From positions 73,252,888 through 73,316,887 of the forward strand of contig NC_082596.1 in NCBI RefSeq assembly GCF_030936135.1: DNA of 64,000 nt, given 5' to 3'. Origin of the DNA: Gavia stellata (Eukaryota > Chordata > Aves > Gaviiformes > Gaviidae). Positions 23,409 through 35,284 of the stretch are shown here, one piece after another (the stretch's first letter is position 1; the number at the start of each line of letters is the position of its first letter). Under the pieces are notes generated by a model. That model did no database searches. It had not been told where the DNA came from and saw nothing but the letters and a program-made list of their open reading frames with translations. A program made the position numbers and the translations under genes.

Positions 23409-26400
23409 GCTGCCTTCAAACAGGATATTATTCAGCACTCTAAAACAACCTAAAACTCATTTGAAATAGCCAGGTTAATCCCTATCACCTGTGACTGAGG
23501 AATAAAAAGTAAATTATTCACAACCCATTACTTCCCTAGTAAAGTCCCACAGATTTTTGCAACTGTTAACGTGTCTGGAATCAATTAAACTGCTGTGCCG
23601 TTCTTTTAGGGTCTTAAAGTATTTAAGTTTGGGTTTAAACATGGACAGTGGCATACTTTTCCCTGTATGAGTTCACAGCACTGCGAGGGCTGTGTTTTAA
23701 GGTGTTTCGGACCAATAAAAACTTGTTTGGAAAATAGACCCGTCAAAGGCAGATAGGAGAAAATATTTCCACTTAAAGAAGAGGGCTTGGTTCTGTGGGG
23801 TTTGACTGGCTTAAATTGTAGTAAGTGAGCTAGTATGAATTATGAGATGTGGATGGATGTACAAAGCTTACTGGAAAGAGACAATTGCATCTGGTTAGTT
23901 TATAAGAGATAAAAGCAACATAGGTCATACTTGTACAATTCCAAAATCCTTGTGCCATGAGGCAGTATTAATTGGGCCTGTTTCAGTTAAAAATGTAATT
24001 CTTTACCTTTAAAGAAATGGCAAACAGAAGTGCATTACTGAGCAAAACGGCCACCCCTGGTATTCCCTCTGCACGGACACTGGAGCTGGGTCACCCACAA
24101 CCAGATGTTTGACCTGCCAACAATTAAGTGCCTCTTCCTGTAAACTGCATAAGCCCTTCGGAAAGAGATGTCCTCGTAACCTGTTTTTCAGCTTTTTGGT
24201 GTGTTGGAGGGAGGCAGGAGACAGGAGTGTGCTAGGAAAACATCCTCCTGAATAGGGACAGCTGAAGGGTCAATCGTTTCCCCAAAAAGGGGTGGATAGG
24301 TGGGGGGAAACAGTTTGCTTTGCAGTTAGTTAGAGGCAATAGAAGTTCATGCAATTTTTCCTTTGAGATTTTCCCTCCTCCTTGGAGGTGACTGCACCAG
24401 CTAACTGACCTTTCTGGCATGACATGTGCTGGAGAACAGGCATACTTAGCAGTTTCAAGCCTTCTCTTGGGCATGTTCACTAGTAAGGTGGACTTCATGG
24501 TTACCGAGAGCGTCTCCGCTAAACCATCCTTTTGTCATGAAGGGAAAATACTTCACAGGCAGCCTTCTGAGGCTGCTAGGTCTACTGCTGGCTTTTCTGC
24601 ACCATTCCCAACCTCCCTGCTTCCATCTGTTCTCCAAAATGTGCTTTTGAGAGGTGAAAGGGGATACTTTTGTCCGTGTGTTTTGCTGTCAGTGATCACA
24701 GTAACAGCTAATCCCACAGCATTTAAAACATGATGATGCCAGTTGTACATTTACAGCCTTCAAAGCCACTATTAGGACATTTCTTTTGCCAATGAAAAGA
24801 ATATAAATGCTTGTCAGACAGCTTTGGAGTCAGGTGTGTAACATGCTAGATCTGAAAAGAAAGCGTTTCATTTTCAGCCCTGTCAGCCAACAAAGTTGTG
24901 GTGAGCTTTTCCAGCCCTTCATATCCCAGAAGGGTATTACGCTGAGCTAGCAACTGGCCTTGGAGAAGGAAGGGGTGAAACCCAAAAGCAGAGACTGACA
25001 CTTTGCATGACCCTGGCTCGATGGAGCAGCTAGCATGCATCAGCTTTGCCAATAGCTGTAAATGGGTGCCTCTGGAACCAGCTTGTTTCATGTATCACGT
25101 AAGATTATAGCCGTAACTAAACTACAACAAGTTAGCATTTTTGGAAGCACTTTTGATTCGCTCTTTTACCCTATGGAACCCTGTTGCTGTTACTGCTGGA
25201 GAGAATCCAGCAGTTGTCTGAGCGAGAGTTCTTGTTTATTTTCTAATTTATTTCTAATCAGCTTCATTTCCTTTGGTTTGTTTTGAGAGGGGAGAGGAAA
25301 GTAATGCTCACAGGCGCCAAAGCACCTCGGTTTCTGGAGGGCCAGATAATTCCTATGACTCCTGTTACTCTTGGAGCAGCACGAACGAGGAGGATTGCTG
25401 TGGGGTGAGAGGTTCTGGCCAGGTAGCCCGTGTGCTACCAGAATAGACAGCAGACAGCAAGAAGGCAAGAGAGAGCAGTGGGCAGCTGTCATGAATGTTG
25501 GCCTGTTATGAGAGACAGTAGTGAGTGGACTGAAAGGGAAGACCAGTGTGTTTTGTGATGGTGGGAGAGGGAGGACACAGGTGAACATAGATGTGGGGGG
25601 CAAGGTGGAAACTTGGGGGCGGGATTGTCTGGTCAAGAAAAGGTGGCTTTCATTGAAGTTCTTTGTCTGTCTTTCAGTGCTGTTAGAGCCAAGTCATCCT
25701 AGAAGGTTTTCTCGTCAAAATTTCAAAGCTTCCCCCTTACAATTCCCCAAGAAAGTTATCTCACAGGGACACCAAGGCTTCCTGGGTAGTGACACTCACC
25801 TGCCAGAACGCCTACCTAGGAATTTTATATTCCTAACAGATTAGTGTTGCCATTGTTTTTAACCATGCTTCCTCAAGGTAAAAATTCTGCTTTTATTAGG
25901 GTAAATGCCAGGACGACAACATCTTGACAGCTTGAAAGCTCATCTATTTGTTACGGCTTCTTCTAGCACAAATTCATTCTAAAGAGTGGGGAGGCTGGCG
26001 AGAATAGCTGTCTTTAATCTTCTGTCAGCTGAAGAATCCCATTGCAAAGATGTGGTAACAGGTAAGGGAACAAGGGAGGGAAGTCCTGGGTGGGGTTTTA
26101 ACTGTTTCCAGACACTGGACAACTGGCAATTCCAGATACTGTTTGCAGCGGCTTCTTAGAGTGACAGCTATGATGCCACCATGGTGAATGAAAGCAGATG
26201 CATCTACTCATAAAGCTGCTATGTCTGCTACAGGAGTGTGGCCACAAACAGCAGGACTTCTTTCTAAGCATGGTATACTAGTAACAGACAATTAATAAGG
26301 TTTTTTTACTTAATTCAAAAACAGGCATTATCAGTTAACAGCCATTTTACAAGACTTGTTTTAAGTTTTTTTTTTATTTCAACGTGTTCTTCCTATGCCT

Positions 26401-27633
26401 ATGTAACTGAAGAGGAGAATGTAATGGAATTGACTTTCTAGCATATTTTAGGCTGAGAAACACAGTTGGTGGAAGAAGCATGTGTATGTGCTTGTATCTG
26501 GAAACTAGATAAGCCATTTCTCAGCTGGATCTGGTTAATAACTAAAGCCAATAAAATGATAGGGACAGGGGTATATTGTGAACAACCTCCTCCTAACTGG
26601 AGGTCACTTTTTCTGCTCTGTATATGTTCATCAAAAAAAGTCATGTTGCACATTAAAAGGCCTGTGTTTGTGTGAGTTTTGGGAGGTCAACATTGGCATG
26701 GATTACAGATTTTTAAACACAGCCATCCCTATAAATAAACAAACTGAAAATTTTATTTAGAGAAAACTCAATTGATCATAGGTATGGTACCAAACCTCTA
26801 TTGTAAGGACACTGGAATTCATTCAATTATCAAGGAGTAATGATTCTTGTTTAAATGAATAAAATAAGCATGCTTTTAAAACTACAATCAAGGTGCTTCT
26901 GAATGCTGCCGCTAAGCCTACAGACTATGAGTCAGGGAACATCTGATTGTTCATTAAAATGTTAAGAAAGGAAGACGAGGGATGATAAGACAAGATAAAG
27001 TGGGTCCACGGTTGCTTTGCTTAGCCCTTGGCATGCAAACTCTTTAGTGTGTTCTGAAAAAGCTTTCAGGGGAAGAATTGACCTCATTTGTGACCTCTGT
27101 GACCCTCAGTGATAGTCACAGGGCTCTGCTCCTTCAATCCACTTAAAAGGTAGCAAAGGCTTGAGGCTTGTTGCTGTAAGAGCCCAGGAGAAAAACTACT
27201 TTTTTTTTTTTTGGTGCAAAAGAACACAAATGGTGATGTGTCACTCCCTGAAGGATGAGGTGTTGATACAAGCGCCTATCTACATCACTGGGTGGTGGAG
27301 TGGTGAGGGAGTTGAGGTTCTCATGTTTAAAATGAGAACTCAGTCTTATGTGGAGCTAAAAACATACATTTTACCTTCCATAGTTCTTTGGGCTTAAAAT
27401 TAAGCATGGCCTGCAATTTGTAATTTATGTCCATGTCCAAACAGTAAGCAGTTTGCATTTTTTAATCTAAAAAACAAGTATTAAAAAGAATATTAAAAGG
27501 GAGGAGGGAGGCTCATTATTATTATTGCAGTGTTAGTTTTCATTTAAGTAACACAGCTAGAGTTACAGTGCTAACAACAATAAAATAGGTAAGCAAGTAG
27601 AAAAAAATCATGCCGGCATTGTCTGTCCGGGGG

Positions 27634-27660
27634 TTATATATATATATATATATGTATGTT
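27634..27660. repeat. (TA)n microsatellite
   Basis: A TA run of about nine units from 27635, ending in tatgtatgtttg. A simple dinucleotide repeat. Confidence 0.9.
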
Positions 27661-30156
27661 TGTGGTGGGTTGATCTTAATTCTGTTTTTGACCTTCTACA
27701 AATTTAAAAATTTGCTCCTCCAGATATCCCCCAAAGGCCAAGATTTCCAAAAAGTTAAAGCTGCAAGTTTCTCTGAATGACTGTAGCTGACCCTGCCTCC
27801 ATTACAGAAAAAAGTACTCCATAGCCAACCACCTAAAGAGCAACCTCCATGAACTGGGAGGAGGTTTTATGGAGTCAAACCCACTCCTTCAAGAGCTCAT
27901 AGTCTGGAGGGCAGTCTCAATTTCGTATTGAGAATGAGAGTCATAACCAACACATCTGCTCCCTATGCTGACCTCTGCAGAGCTAAGATTTTATAAACTG
28001 AAATTAAAGTGAGCGCATCGTTCTGAACATGGTGTGCCCCTCTTTTGCTTCTACTCCATTGCAGTTATGTCGGTGATACTTAGCTACCGTAAGCTGCAGG
28101 TTGCTTCCCATAGTCTGAGGACAATTTAGTCATTTGCTGGTGTAATGGAGCTTAAATAGAGGATTCAGTCTTTTAAAGTTAAAGCTTGGTAGCGCTGAGC
28201 ACTTTCATTTCCTCCTTTCAAACGTACGATCACTTCTCAAAAGCCCTTTGTGGGGAATTCTTCATCCCTTTTTATGGGATCCTGGTAAGAAGATCCTGGC
28301 CTGAGTCTATCATCAAGTTAGTATCTGAGAGATGTGATTTCATCTACATAATTTGTGGGCCTGCAAGAAGTCGTTTTCCTAGGAGTACAAGAGGCAGTTC
28401 TAGGCAGCCATATCTTAAGGCCTGTGCTTTCTAACATAAAAAAAAAAGGCAGCTGGTGGCAATTTGTGCCTTAAAGCTACTACTTCAAAGGACAGAGAGA
28501 AATCTTCAATGTCATAAGTCTCTCAGGACTCATCCCTTTGTATAATTCCACGTGTTTATTCTTGAAATATGTTTTACTTTATATGTATAAATATATGTTA
28601 AGTTTGTACACATATATTTGCACCAAAGGATGCTGAAAGGATAAAGGTCTGTGCACTTCAAATAATGAAACTATAAAGAGACCGTAACATCTAGCATTCA
28701 CATTATCACCATCTCAAAGTCAAAAATATATAAAAGAAAGCAAACCAAAAATGCTGCAAATTTCTCCTAGTCTTGGCTCAAAAACTAGCTGTGGAGTTTT
28801 TCAAAGGCTTCTATTAATAAAAAGTTTATGTAGCTCTTTCTTCTTCTAGTAAGTTCTCATTTCTTAATGCTTTTATCTTAAGAGGTAGCTGTTAGAGAGC
28901 CTCCACCACCCTCATCCTCTGGGAAGAGAGATCACTGCAACCTGAACTTCCAGCCTCAAATTGTTACCAAATGCTAGGCAGCGTGAAATGAGCCAAGTAA
29001 ATTTATGGAGCTTTTGAAGGGTGCGCAAATAGAAATGAAGTAGCTTTGTAAATTCAGAGAAACAGCTCTGCTAAAGTGAACCCACACCCCAGTCTTGATT
29101 CAGTCCTGCTGAAAGATGGGGCAGGAGCAGGCGGCTTCCGGGCCAGGCAGGACCCCTACATCCCAAGCATCGCCATACTGCAGCTCCAGTGGGTTGCTAG
29201 ATAGGACCCCATCACTGCAGGAGGCTGTTGCTGCTGTTCTGTGGCAAAAGCGCTCCAGTCTCCGTTCACAGAAAGCACAGCACACAAGTTAGCTTTAACC
29301 TACCCAGCTTAGTATTTGCAGCGATCTTGGCTGCAAAAGCTCCGTGAGGAAGTAGCTAGGCTGGGTGTGATGCTTGAGCTGGCTTGCTTGCCTGTGACCC
29401 ATATAAACTGCAGGCTCAGCATTCCTGCAGCACACAAAGCTAGAAATCACTCTATCTGCTTCTAATGAATGTAGGCTCTGTCCACACTTGGCAGGTTTCT
29501 TCAGCTCTGCCGGGTAGACTAATAAAAGATGTTATCTCTCCCTATGAGTTTTACCTTGCTTACATCCTGAGATTATTACAGCCCTGCCTCTTGGAGGTCA
29601 CACAGAGTAACTCTTTGAGATTAGGTAAAGCTATGGTGATATCAGAAGAAATAACTTGAGAATCACGCTCTTAAACCAATACAAAGTTTAAAGCCAGGGA
29701 GGGGGTAGTTGACAGGGCTTTGTAGTTCCTGAGTGTACCCTGTTTTCATTTAGTGACACGATGCACTGCCAGAGGTTTCCTACCAGTGAGCTCCTTTGGT
29801 ATCACGCTACGCCGTGTTTCCTCCTGGGGTGTGTGCTGTGCCTGGTCTTGGGCAGGGGCAGTTGCTTCTTTTATAAAAACCTGCCTGTTTTTGCTGGACT
29901 TTGAAGCAAGCCGGTCGTCTTAGAACAATACCAGCATGATCTCTTGAAAGCACTTCTGTGGACTGAGTGGGATTTTGAAAGCTATTGTGTGTGTTTCTTG
30001 CATGGATTTTATCTCTCTCCACTTCTTACTTGCTAAATCATAACAAATTGAGGATTGTGTTTCATACTCTTTACTGACTCAGTCATATTTTCAAAAGCTA
30101 TTTATTTTTAATATAAACAAATGAAACAACCTGCCTTGCCTTTTCATAGCTACATG

Positions 30157-30166
30157 CCCCCCCCCC
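30157..30166. repeat. Poly(C) run of 10
   Basis: Ten consecutive cytosines preceded by tacatg. A mononucleotide tract prone to length change and sequencing error. Confidence 0.9.
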
Positions 30167-32287
30167 ATGTTTGCAAAGCACCGCAGCAGCCTAACAAAAT
30201 ATAGTGTGTGGTGTTGCCTGCTGTGACCCGAAATTCTCACTCGTGCTCTAGCCTAGCCATGACAGTTTGCTGCTTTTGGCTGTGAGCGGTGGATGCTTTA
30301 TTGCAGTTAACTATTATATTCCGTATATGCACATTAGTCTACCCACATTCCCTGCCAAGGCAGTTTATTCTTACAGGACTTCTTTTGTCATTTTCCCACA
30401 TATTTTCCATATTTTTTTTTGTTTCCTTTTATCCAGCACCATTATCCAGTGTTTTGAAAAGCAAAAACAGCCCACTGCTTGTAAAGTTTTCTTTCTTTTT
30501 CTCTTCTGGTGCACCTCTGTTGGATTTAATATTTCTAAGTCCTCATTTCCTATGTTTCGTCATACTTCATTTCTGAAATACCCATGGTTCATGTCCCTTA
30601 CAGATGCCGTGTGGTATTTGTGTTATTTTTACATTGCAGTCTTGTTCAATACATTTCCCACTTCTGTCTTTGTCCACTTGATCTTTAGTACGAAACAGTG
30701 GTTTACAAGCATTACAGTAAAGATTCAGCTAAATGCTCGGTATTACCTGACTAAGAAATGGTTGGTTTTCCAGACATGTTCTTTCATTAGGCAGTATGTC
30801 TCAATATTCTGGTAAAAGTCCTTATAGTACAATGCGTCATATAAATGGCATCCTGCTTTTCCATTCCATGCCAATATTTGTTGTCCATGAAAAAACCCCC
30901 CAACAACAACAACACAAAAAATCCAAAAGGAAATCAAAACCAGCTCTCAGTGAGTTTAATGCAAGTTAGCAAGTACAGTGCAACAACTTGTAATATCTGC
31001 TTTAGGATATGAAGTTTTTTGCAGGAGTACTTTCTTTTGAATTGAGCTAGGCAATAAAAAGGGATTTGGTAGATAAAATCATTTGCCCTGTTACAGTGAG
31101 TTGCAGAGGTCTAAGCCATGTTCGGTGTTCAGAGTCCTCTGCGTGGGGAAGGGTGGACTGTCCGTACAGTCAGGGGGGAGAAGAGGGAGGGAGGTGTCAT
31201 CGCGAATACATTTCAAATTTGTCCATTAATACATAAATTGAGAGATTTGTAGTATGTATGCAGACTGAAAAATCAAACCAACTCATTAGAAAAACTTTTA
31301 AATATTTTGTAAAACACTTATAAGCTTGACTTTGTAAGCGGTGGGAAAGTTAATCCCGTACCAGCTTGCAATTGATTGCAGAGCAATGGTGTTACAAAGT
31401 TTGTAGATGTAAGCGAACAGGAATGATATGGACATTGCACTTGCCAGAAATGTTTTACTAATGAATTCTGAGCAGAGACAGATCGTTTTGTAACACACAA
31501 GCTCTCTGCAACTTCAGTTAAGCAGTAAAACCAGAGATCAATGAAAGGAATGACTGAGTCCTAGCTACCTTGCATCCTGTGTCATTTACACGGGTGCTAA
31601 ATCAGATCAAAAATGTCACAGTTTGGACTATTCTATCCACTTCTCAGAGCTGCAGCAAGTAACACAGGGTGTGATACACCAGCAGTTTCTACAGCAGGAC
31701 ATTTAGATTCATTGCACCTTGCAGGTGAACTGTGCTTAATCTTGGAAATGGGATCCCTGATTCTGGATCACTGTTTACAGAGAAGTGAGGTGCCCTAGGA
31801 AATAAAATTAAGAGTTCCCTGTTCATCAGCTTTGTCCCATTCAGTGTCAGGGATCAAGAAAAGGCAAAGTGAAGTGGCCTCTTTTTGTTTGTTTGCACAT
31901 CCCAACCGGACGTGCAAGGAGATCGAAGCCCCCCCACTAGCAAAACCCTTGTTGGCCTTACTGGCAGAAGGGGCAGAAGAGAGGCATGCCATGCAGGCGG
32001 CATCACGCTGACCTCAGCGAGACCTGGGGTCACTGGAGAAATTTGCGGAACGGCTGAAAGTCAGGACATCCTCCCCCCTGTACTGTGGGGCTTACGTGTG
32101 GCGGAGGTGGCAGTGGCTGTATGTGCAGGCTGATGTACTAAGTTTGCTCGCCAAGTATTTAAGATTTTGTAAAACTTCAAGGCTTCTGGGTTTCATTCCA
32201 AAGTACCTTTCACACATCTCCGGGCACAATTTACATTTGTTGACAGGCTGTTCTTGGGAGAGCTGAGTAGGAACTGGAAGTAACTTG

Positions 32288-32426
32288 CGAGGACAAGAGC
32301 AGTTTCTCCTCGCCAGAGCCCAGGTCACGGGCAAGGTAGCAGGAGGAGACGCAAGCGGCCGCAGCCCGAGGGGCTCTGCCTGCTCCGAGTGACCAGGCAG
32401 CCGGCCTCCGGCTCTGTCCTAGCCGT
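32288..32426. promoter_or_regulatory. CpG-dense patch, possible small CpG island
   Basis: I count about 11 CpG dinucleotides in roughly 140 bp (for example acgcaagcggccgcagcccg), against a CpG-poor background of many hundreds of bases without one. It is short for a classical island. An unmethylated promoter or enhancer is one reading; chance clustering or a decayed GC-rich repeat are others. Confidence 0.35.
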
Positions 32427-34429
32427 TCCTTCCTCCTGTCCCAGCTGCTCCTTCCTCCTCCTTAATCACCCCATGCTTCCACGGAAAAACTAATTTCATA
32501 AAAATTTTAGAGGAACATCCAGTTAATCAACACACAGCAGGCTGCCAGCGCAGCCTGAGCAGAACGGTGCTATCACACACCATGGCACTTTCAATTCTGC
32601 TGCTTCGTTCTCTTGACAGAGATATTAACAAAAAGAGGAAACGGGCTATTACCGTGACAAAGGCTTTGACAGCACAGGGAAAATGGCATGTTAACTCGTC
32701 ATCAGGCAGGCTGAAGCCAGCTGGTAATAACTGTGCTCCCCGCTCCGCACGACTCACCGCACTCGAAACCTTCCTCGCCACTGTGTGGGTTGGTCTGCTG
32801 TGGAGCAGGATGCGTTTCTCCATGCAGCGATACCCACCTGAGTACTGAGGCACAGCAGCAAAGAGCCCCACTTTTAATAGCACAGGCTATTAAAAGATCA
32901 CCTTCAGTCTGTTTTGTTTCAGATCTCAAACCCTCTGAGTTACATCCACTGATCTATGTATCAACCAAGTGAAAAATTACACTCTATTTAATGGCCAGGG
33001 GGGTGCTTTTATTTTAACAGGGAGTCAGCTTGCACTCTATGTGTAGAAGCACTGTCATCTGCTTTTATTGCGAGCAGATGTCGGAGTGTGTTTGACTTGG
33101 AAAAACCCATGAGACTCAGAATTAGCTACATTAATAGAGGTCATTTGGTAAACTGGGTATATTTTAGTTATTTCAAGATCCAATTCAGATTGCAACAAAT
33201 AAGGATCAGTTTTCTCTGGGGCTCTAAGAAAGCTCTGGAAGAATGGCCATTCCTCTGTTCGTTTCTCCCTGTTTGAGACCCGCTAATGATCAGTGTTTGG
33301 GAGGCTGCTGTGTTTGCTCCCTGCCATTTCCATGCTGTGGCTCATGTGCTGTCGCAGTAGCACGCCATAGTTAGCCCTGACATAGTGCATTTAGCTAAAG
33401 GTGCACCGGGCAGCACCTCTCTGCCCATGATCTGTCAAACCTCTATCATTAAACTAGCCAAAAGATGAGCAATTAGAGCTTTGGATGGTACTCTGGCCAT
33501 TTTTCAGTTATGACTTTAATTGATGTTGCTGTTCTCTGAAGTCCGATATAAAAAATAATTTTCCTGACCTCCTCTCTCCCAGTCTATTTAGGTCCTGAAT
33601 CCCTTAAGCCGGGAACTGCCTTTCAGCCCACGGGCATAACTGGGCTCGCTGTGTTCTTCATCAGTGTGAACAGTAACACAAAGACCACCTTTGTATGAAG
33701 GTATGGCATCTTCTGTTACATTAGGTGATGTAAATGGAAAAGTTAGACAAACCTTGGGATGTTTATCAGGTCTGACAAAGCAACAGCAAAAAAAATCCAA
33801 AAAGTTTACAAGTTCATGTTCATTGGAGAGTGTCCGGCTACTCAATCTTTTTAAGTGATTAAATCTAAGCAACTGGTAGGTCTCGTTCTCGTTCTTTTCC
33901 CGTAGTAATTGAAGTTGGTTTGATTAAGTCAATCCAAGACCCGGCTGCTGACCAGGCCCTCTTCCCCCTCCCCTTGAATTTCTGCTTCCTCCACTGTGCA
34001 GGCACTGGTGCAGAGACAGACATCTTGAGACCTGGTTGAAGGAGCTGATCTGTCTCGAAACAAATCCCTGGCCCCCAGCTGCTTGTTCCTGACCCCAGAG
34101 TAGCCCATGCTAATGCTAGCAGAAGTACTCCTGTGGCCATCCAGTGGACCAAGCTGGGAAACTGATCCAGCTGAAAAACAAGCAGGAAAATGTACTGCAT
34201 TTTTCTCCCAGCTGAACAAGTTTCCTAACGTGATGTGCCGAGCTGCTGCAAAAATACAGTTACAGGTAGAACACAGTGCAGGGGCAAGAACAAGATCATT
34301 AGAGAAAAGGACAAAGTGAACCTGAAGACATGTGGGTTGAGCTGCGTCCTTGGAGCTTGAAGCAGATCTAGGCTAGGAGAGAAAGTAGGGCACTGCGACA
34401 GCTCTGGTTCATCCTGGGACGAGAGGGGA

Positions 34430-34525
34430 CTCTCCCGCAGCAACTCTGTGAGCAGACACAGATCTCGTCGGGAGACCCGATAATAGTTACATGCTCGGAC
34501 GCGAGGTCTTCAGAGCAGCTGTGGA
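34430..34525. promoter_or_regulatory. Small CpG-dense patch
   Basis: About 8-9 CpGs in 95 bp, including cagatctcgtcgggagaccc and gctcggacgcgagg. It is too short to call an island; regulatory meaning is a guess. Confidence 0.2.
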
Positions 34526-35228
34526 TACGAACAGAGAGGTGGTGATCTCAATTAGGATCTCTGAATAACACCGCCTTGTATCCATTCCACTGCCTGGGAC
34601 TCGCAGCTGTGGGCTCAGGAATCAGATGTATTAGGACTCCTGCGAGGGAGGAGGCCATGCCGTGGCTCCTGGCTGTGGCCAGCCAGTGGCTTTTCTGCTG
34701 TCGCCGGGGTGTGAGGGAGAGCTGCTGTTTCTTGCTAGGGCACACAGCTGTTGGTTTCAGTGTGTTTTCTTAAGCTGCGGAACAGGCAGGAGAGAGAGAG
34801 GGAACACGATCAGAGAAAGGTTTTGAAAACAGAAGGAAGGAATAGGAACAGCCTTTGCTACAGATGGGAGCAAATGCTTCAATCTAGAGAGGAGTTTGTC
34901 TCTGGCGTTAAGGTCTGATGTGGTGCTGCCGCCTGCCCTCTGCCCCCAGTGCTCTGTGGGGCAGCTCTGGACAGCGGGCGCATGGGTGCTGCCCACGGGG
35001 TCTCCTCGCACCCTCGGTGCCCCGAGGACCTCCCAAGGTTTCCATCAGCCCTTGCGAGGAGCTTGGGCTTGCAGCATTTTTGAAAAAGGAACCAAATGGC
35101 TGAAAACTAGGTCTCGCCTTCTTTTGGCAGCTGTGCTAGCTGCCAGTGTTGTCCTCTTAAAATCACCCTACTCCACCCCAGCATAACATCCAACCTAACA
35201 ATCAGCAAGCTCCAGCAAAATGTTTTGT

Positions 35229-35284
35229 AAAAAAAACCCAAAAAACAAAAAAAAAAAAACCAAAACAAAACAAAAAAAAAAAAA
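35229..35284. repeat. A-rich simple repeat with C interruptions
   Basis: About 56 bases of A runs broken by single or triple C (caaaa-type units). It is not attached to any recognisable retroposed sequence on its left, so it is annotated as low-complexity and not as a poly(A) tail. Confidence 0.9.

Larger units (their letters stand above)
23409..32287. other. 8.9 kb non-coding sequence, no gene seen
   Basis: AT-rich sequence with small simple repeats (ATT)n near 27520, a TA microsatellite at 27634-27660 and a 10-base C run at 30157-30166. The ORFs at 25190-25636 (minus) and 30267-30815 (plus) lack any recognisable domain; the latter is a hydrophobic translation of T-rich DNA. No RNA gene or LTR was recognised. 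Confidence 0.5.

Noticed and set aside
25190..25636. 148-codon minus-strand ORF
   Set aside because: Ser/Pro/Leu-rich, unrecognised, no supporting context.
26035..26090. Possible MIR-like words (cccattgcaaagatgtgg)
   Set aside because: Resemblance covers a single block with no second block in the right place.
27655..27980. Possible LTR start (tgtggtgggttgatctt)
   Set aside because: The first bases resemble the start of some avian ERV LTRs, but there is no matching 3' end, no target-site duplication and no internal retroviral sequence.
30267..30815. 182-codon plus-strand ORF with many hydrophobic stretches
   Set aside because: The translation mirrors T-rich DNA (Phe, Ile, Leu, Ser); it resembles a membrane protein only through composition and matches nothing I know.
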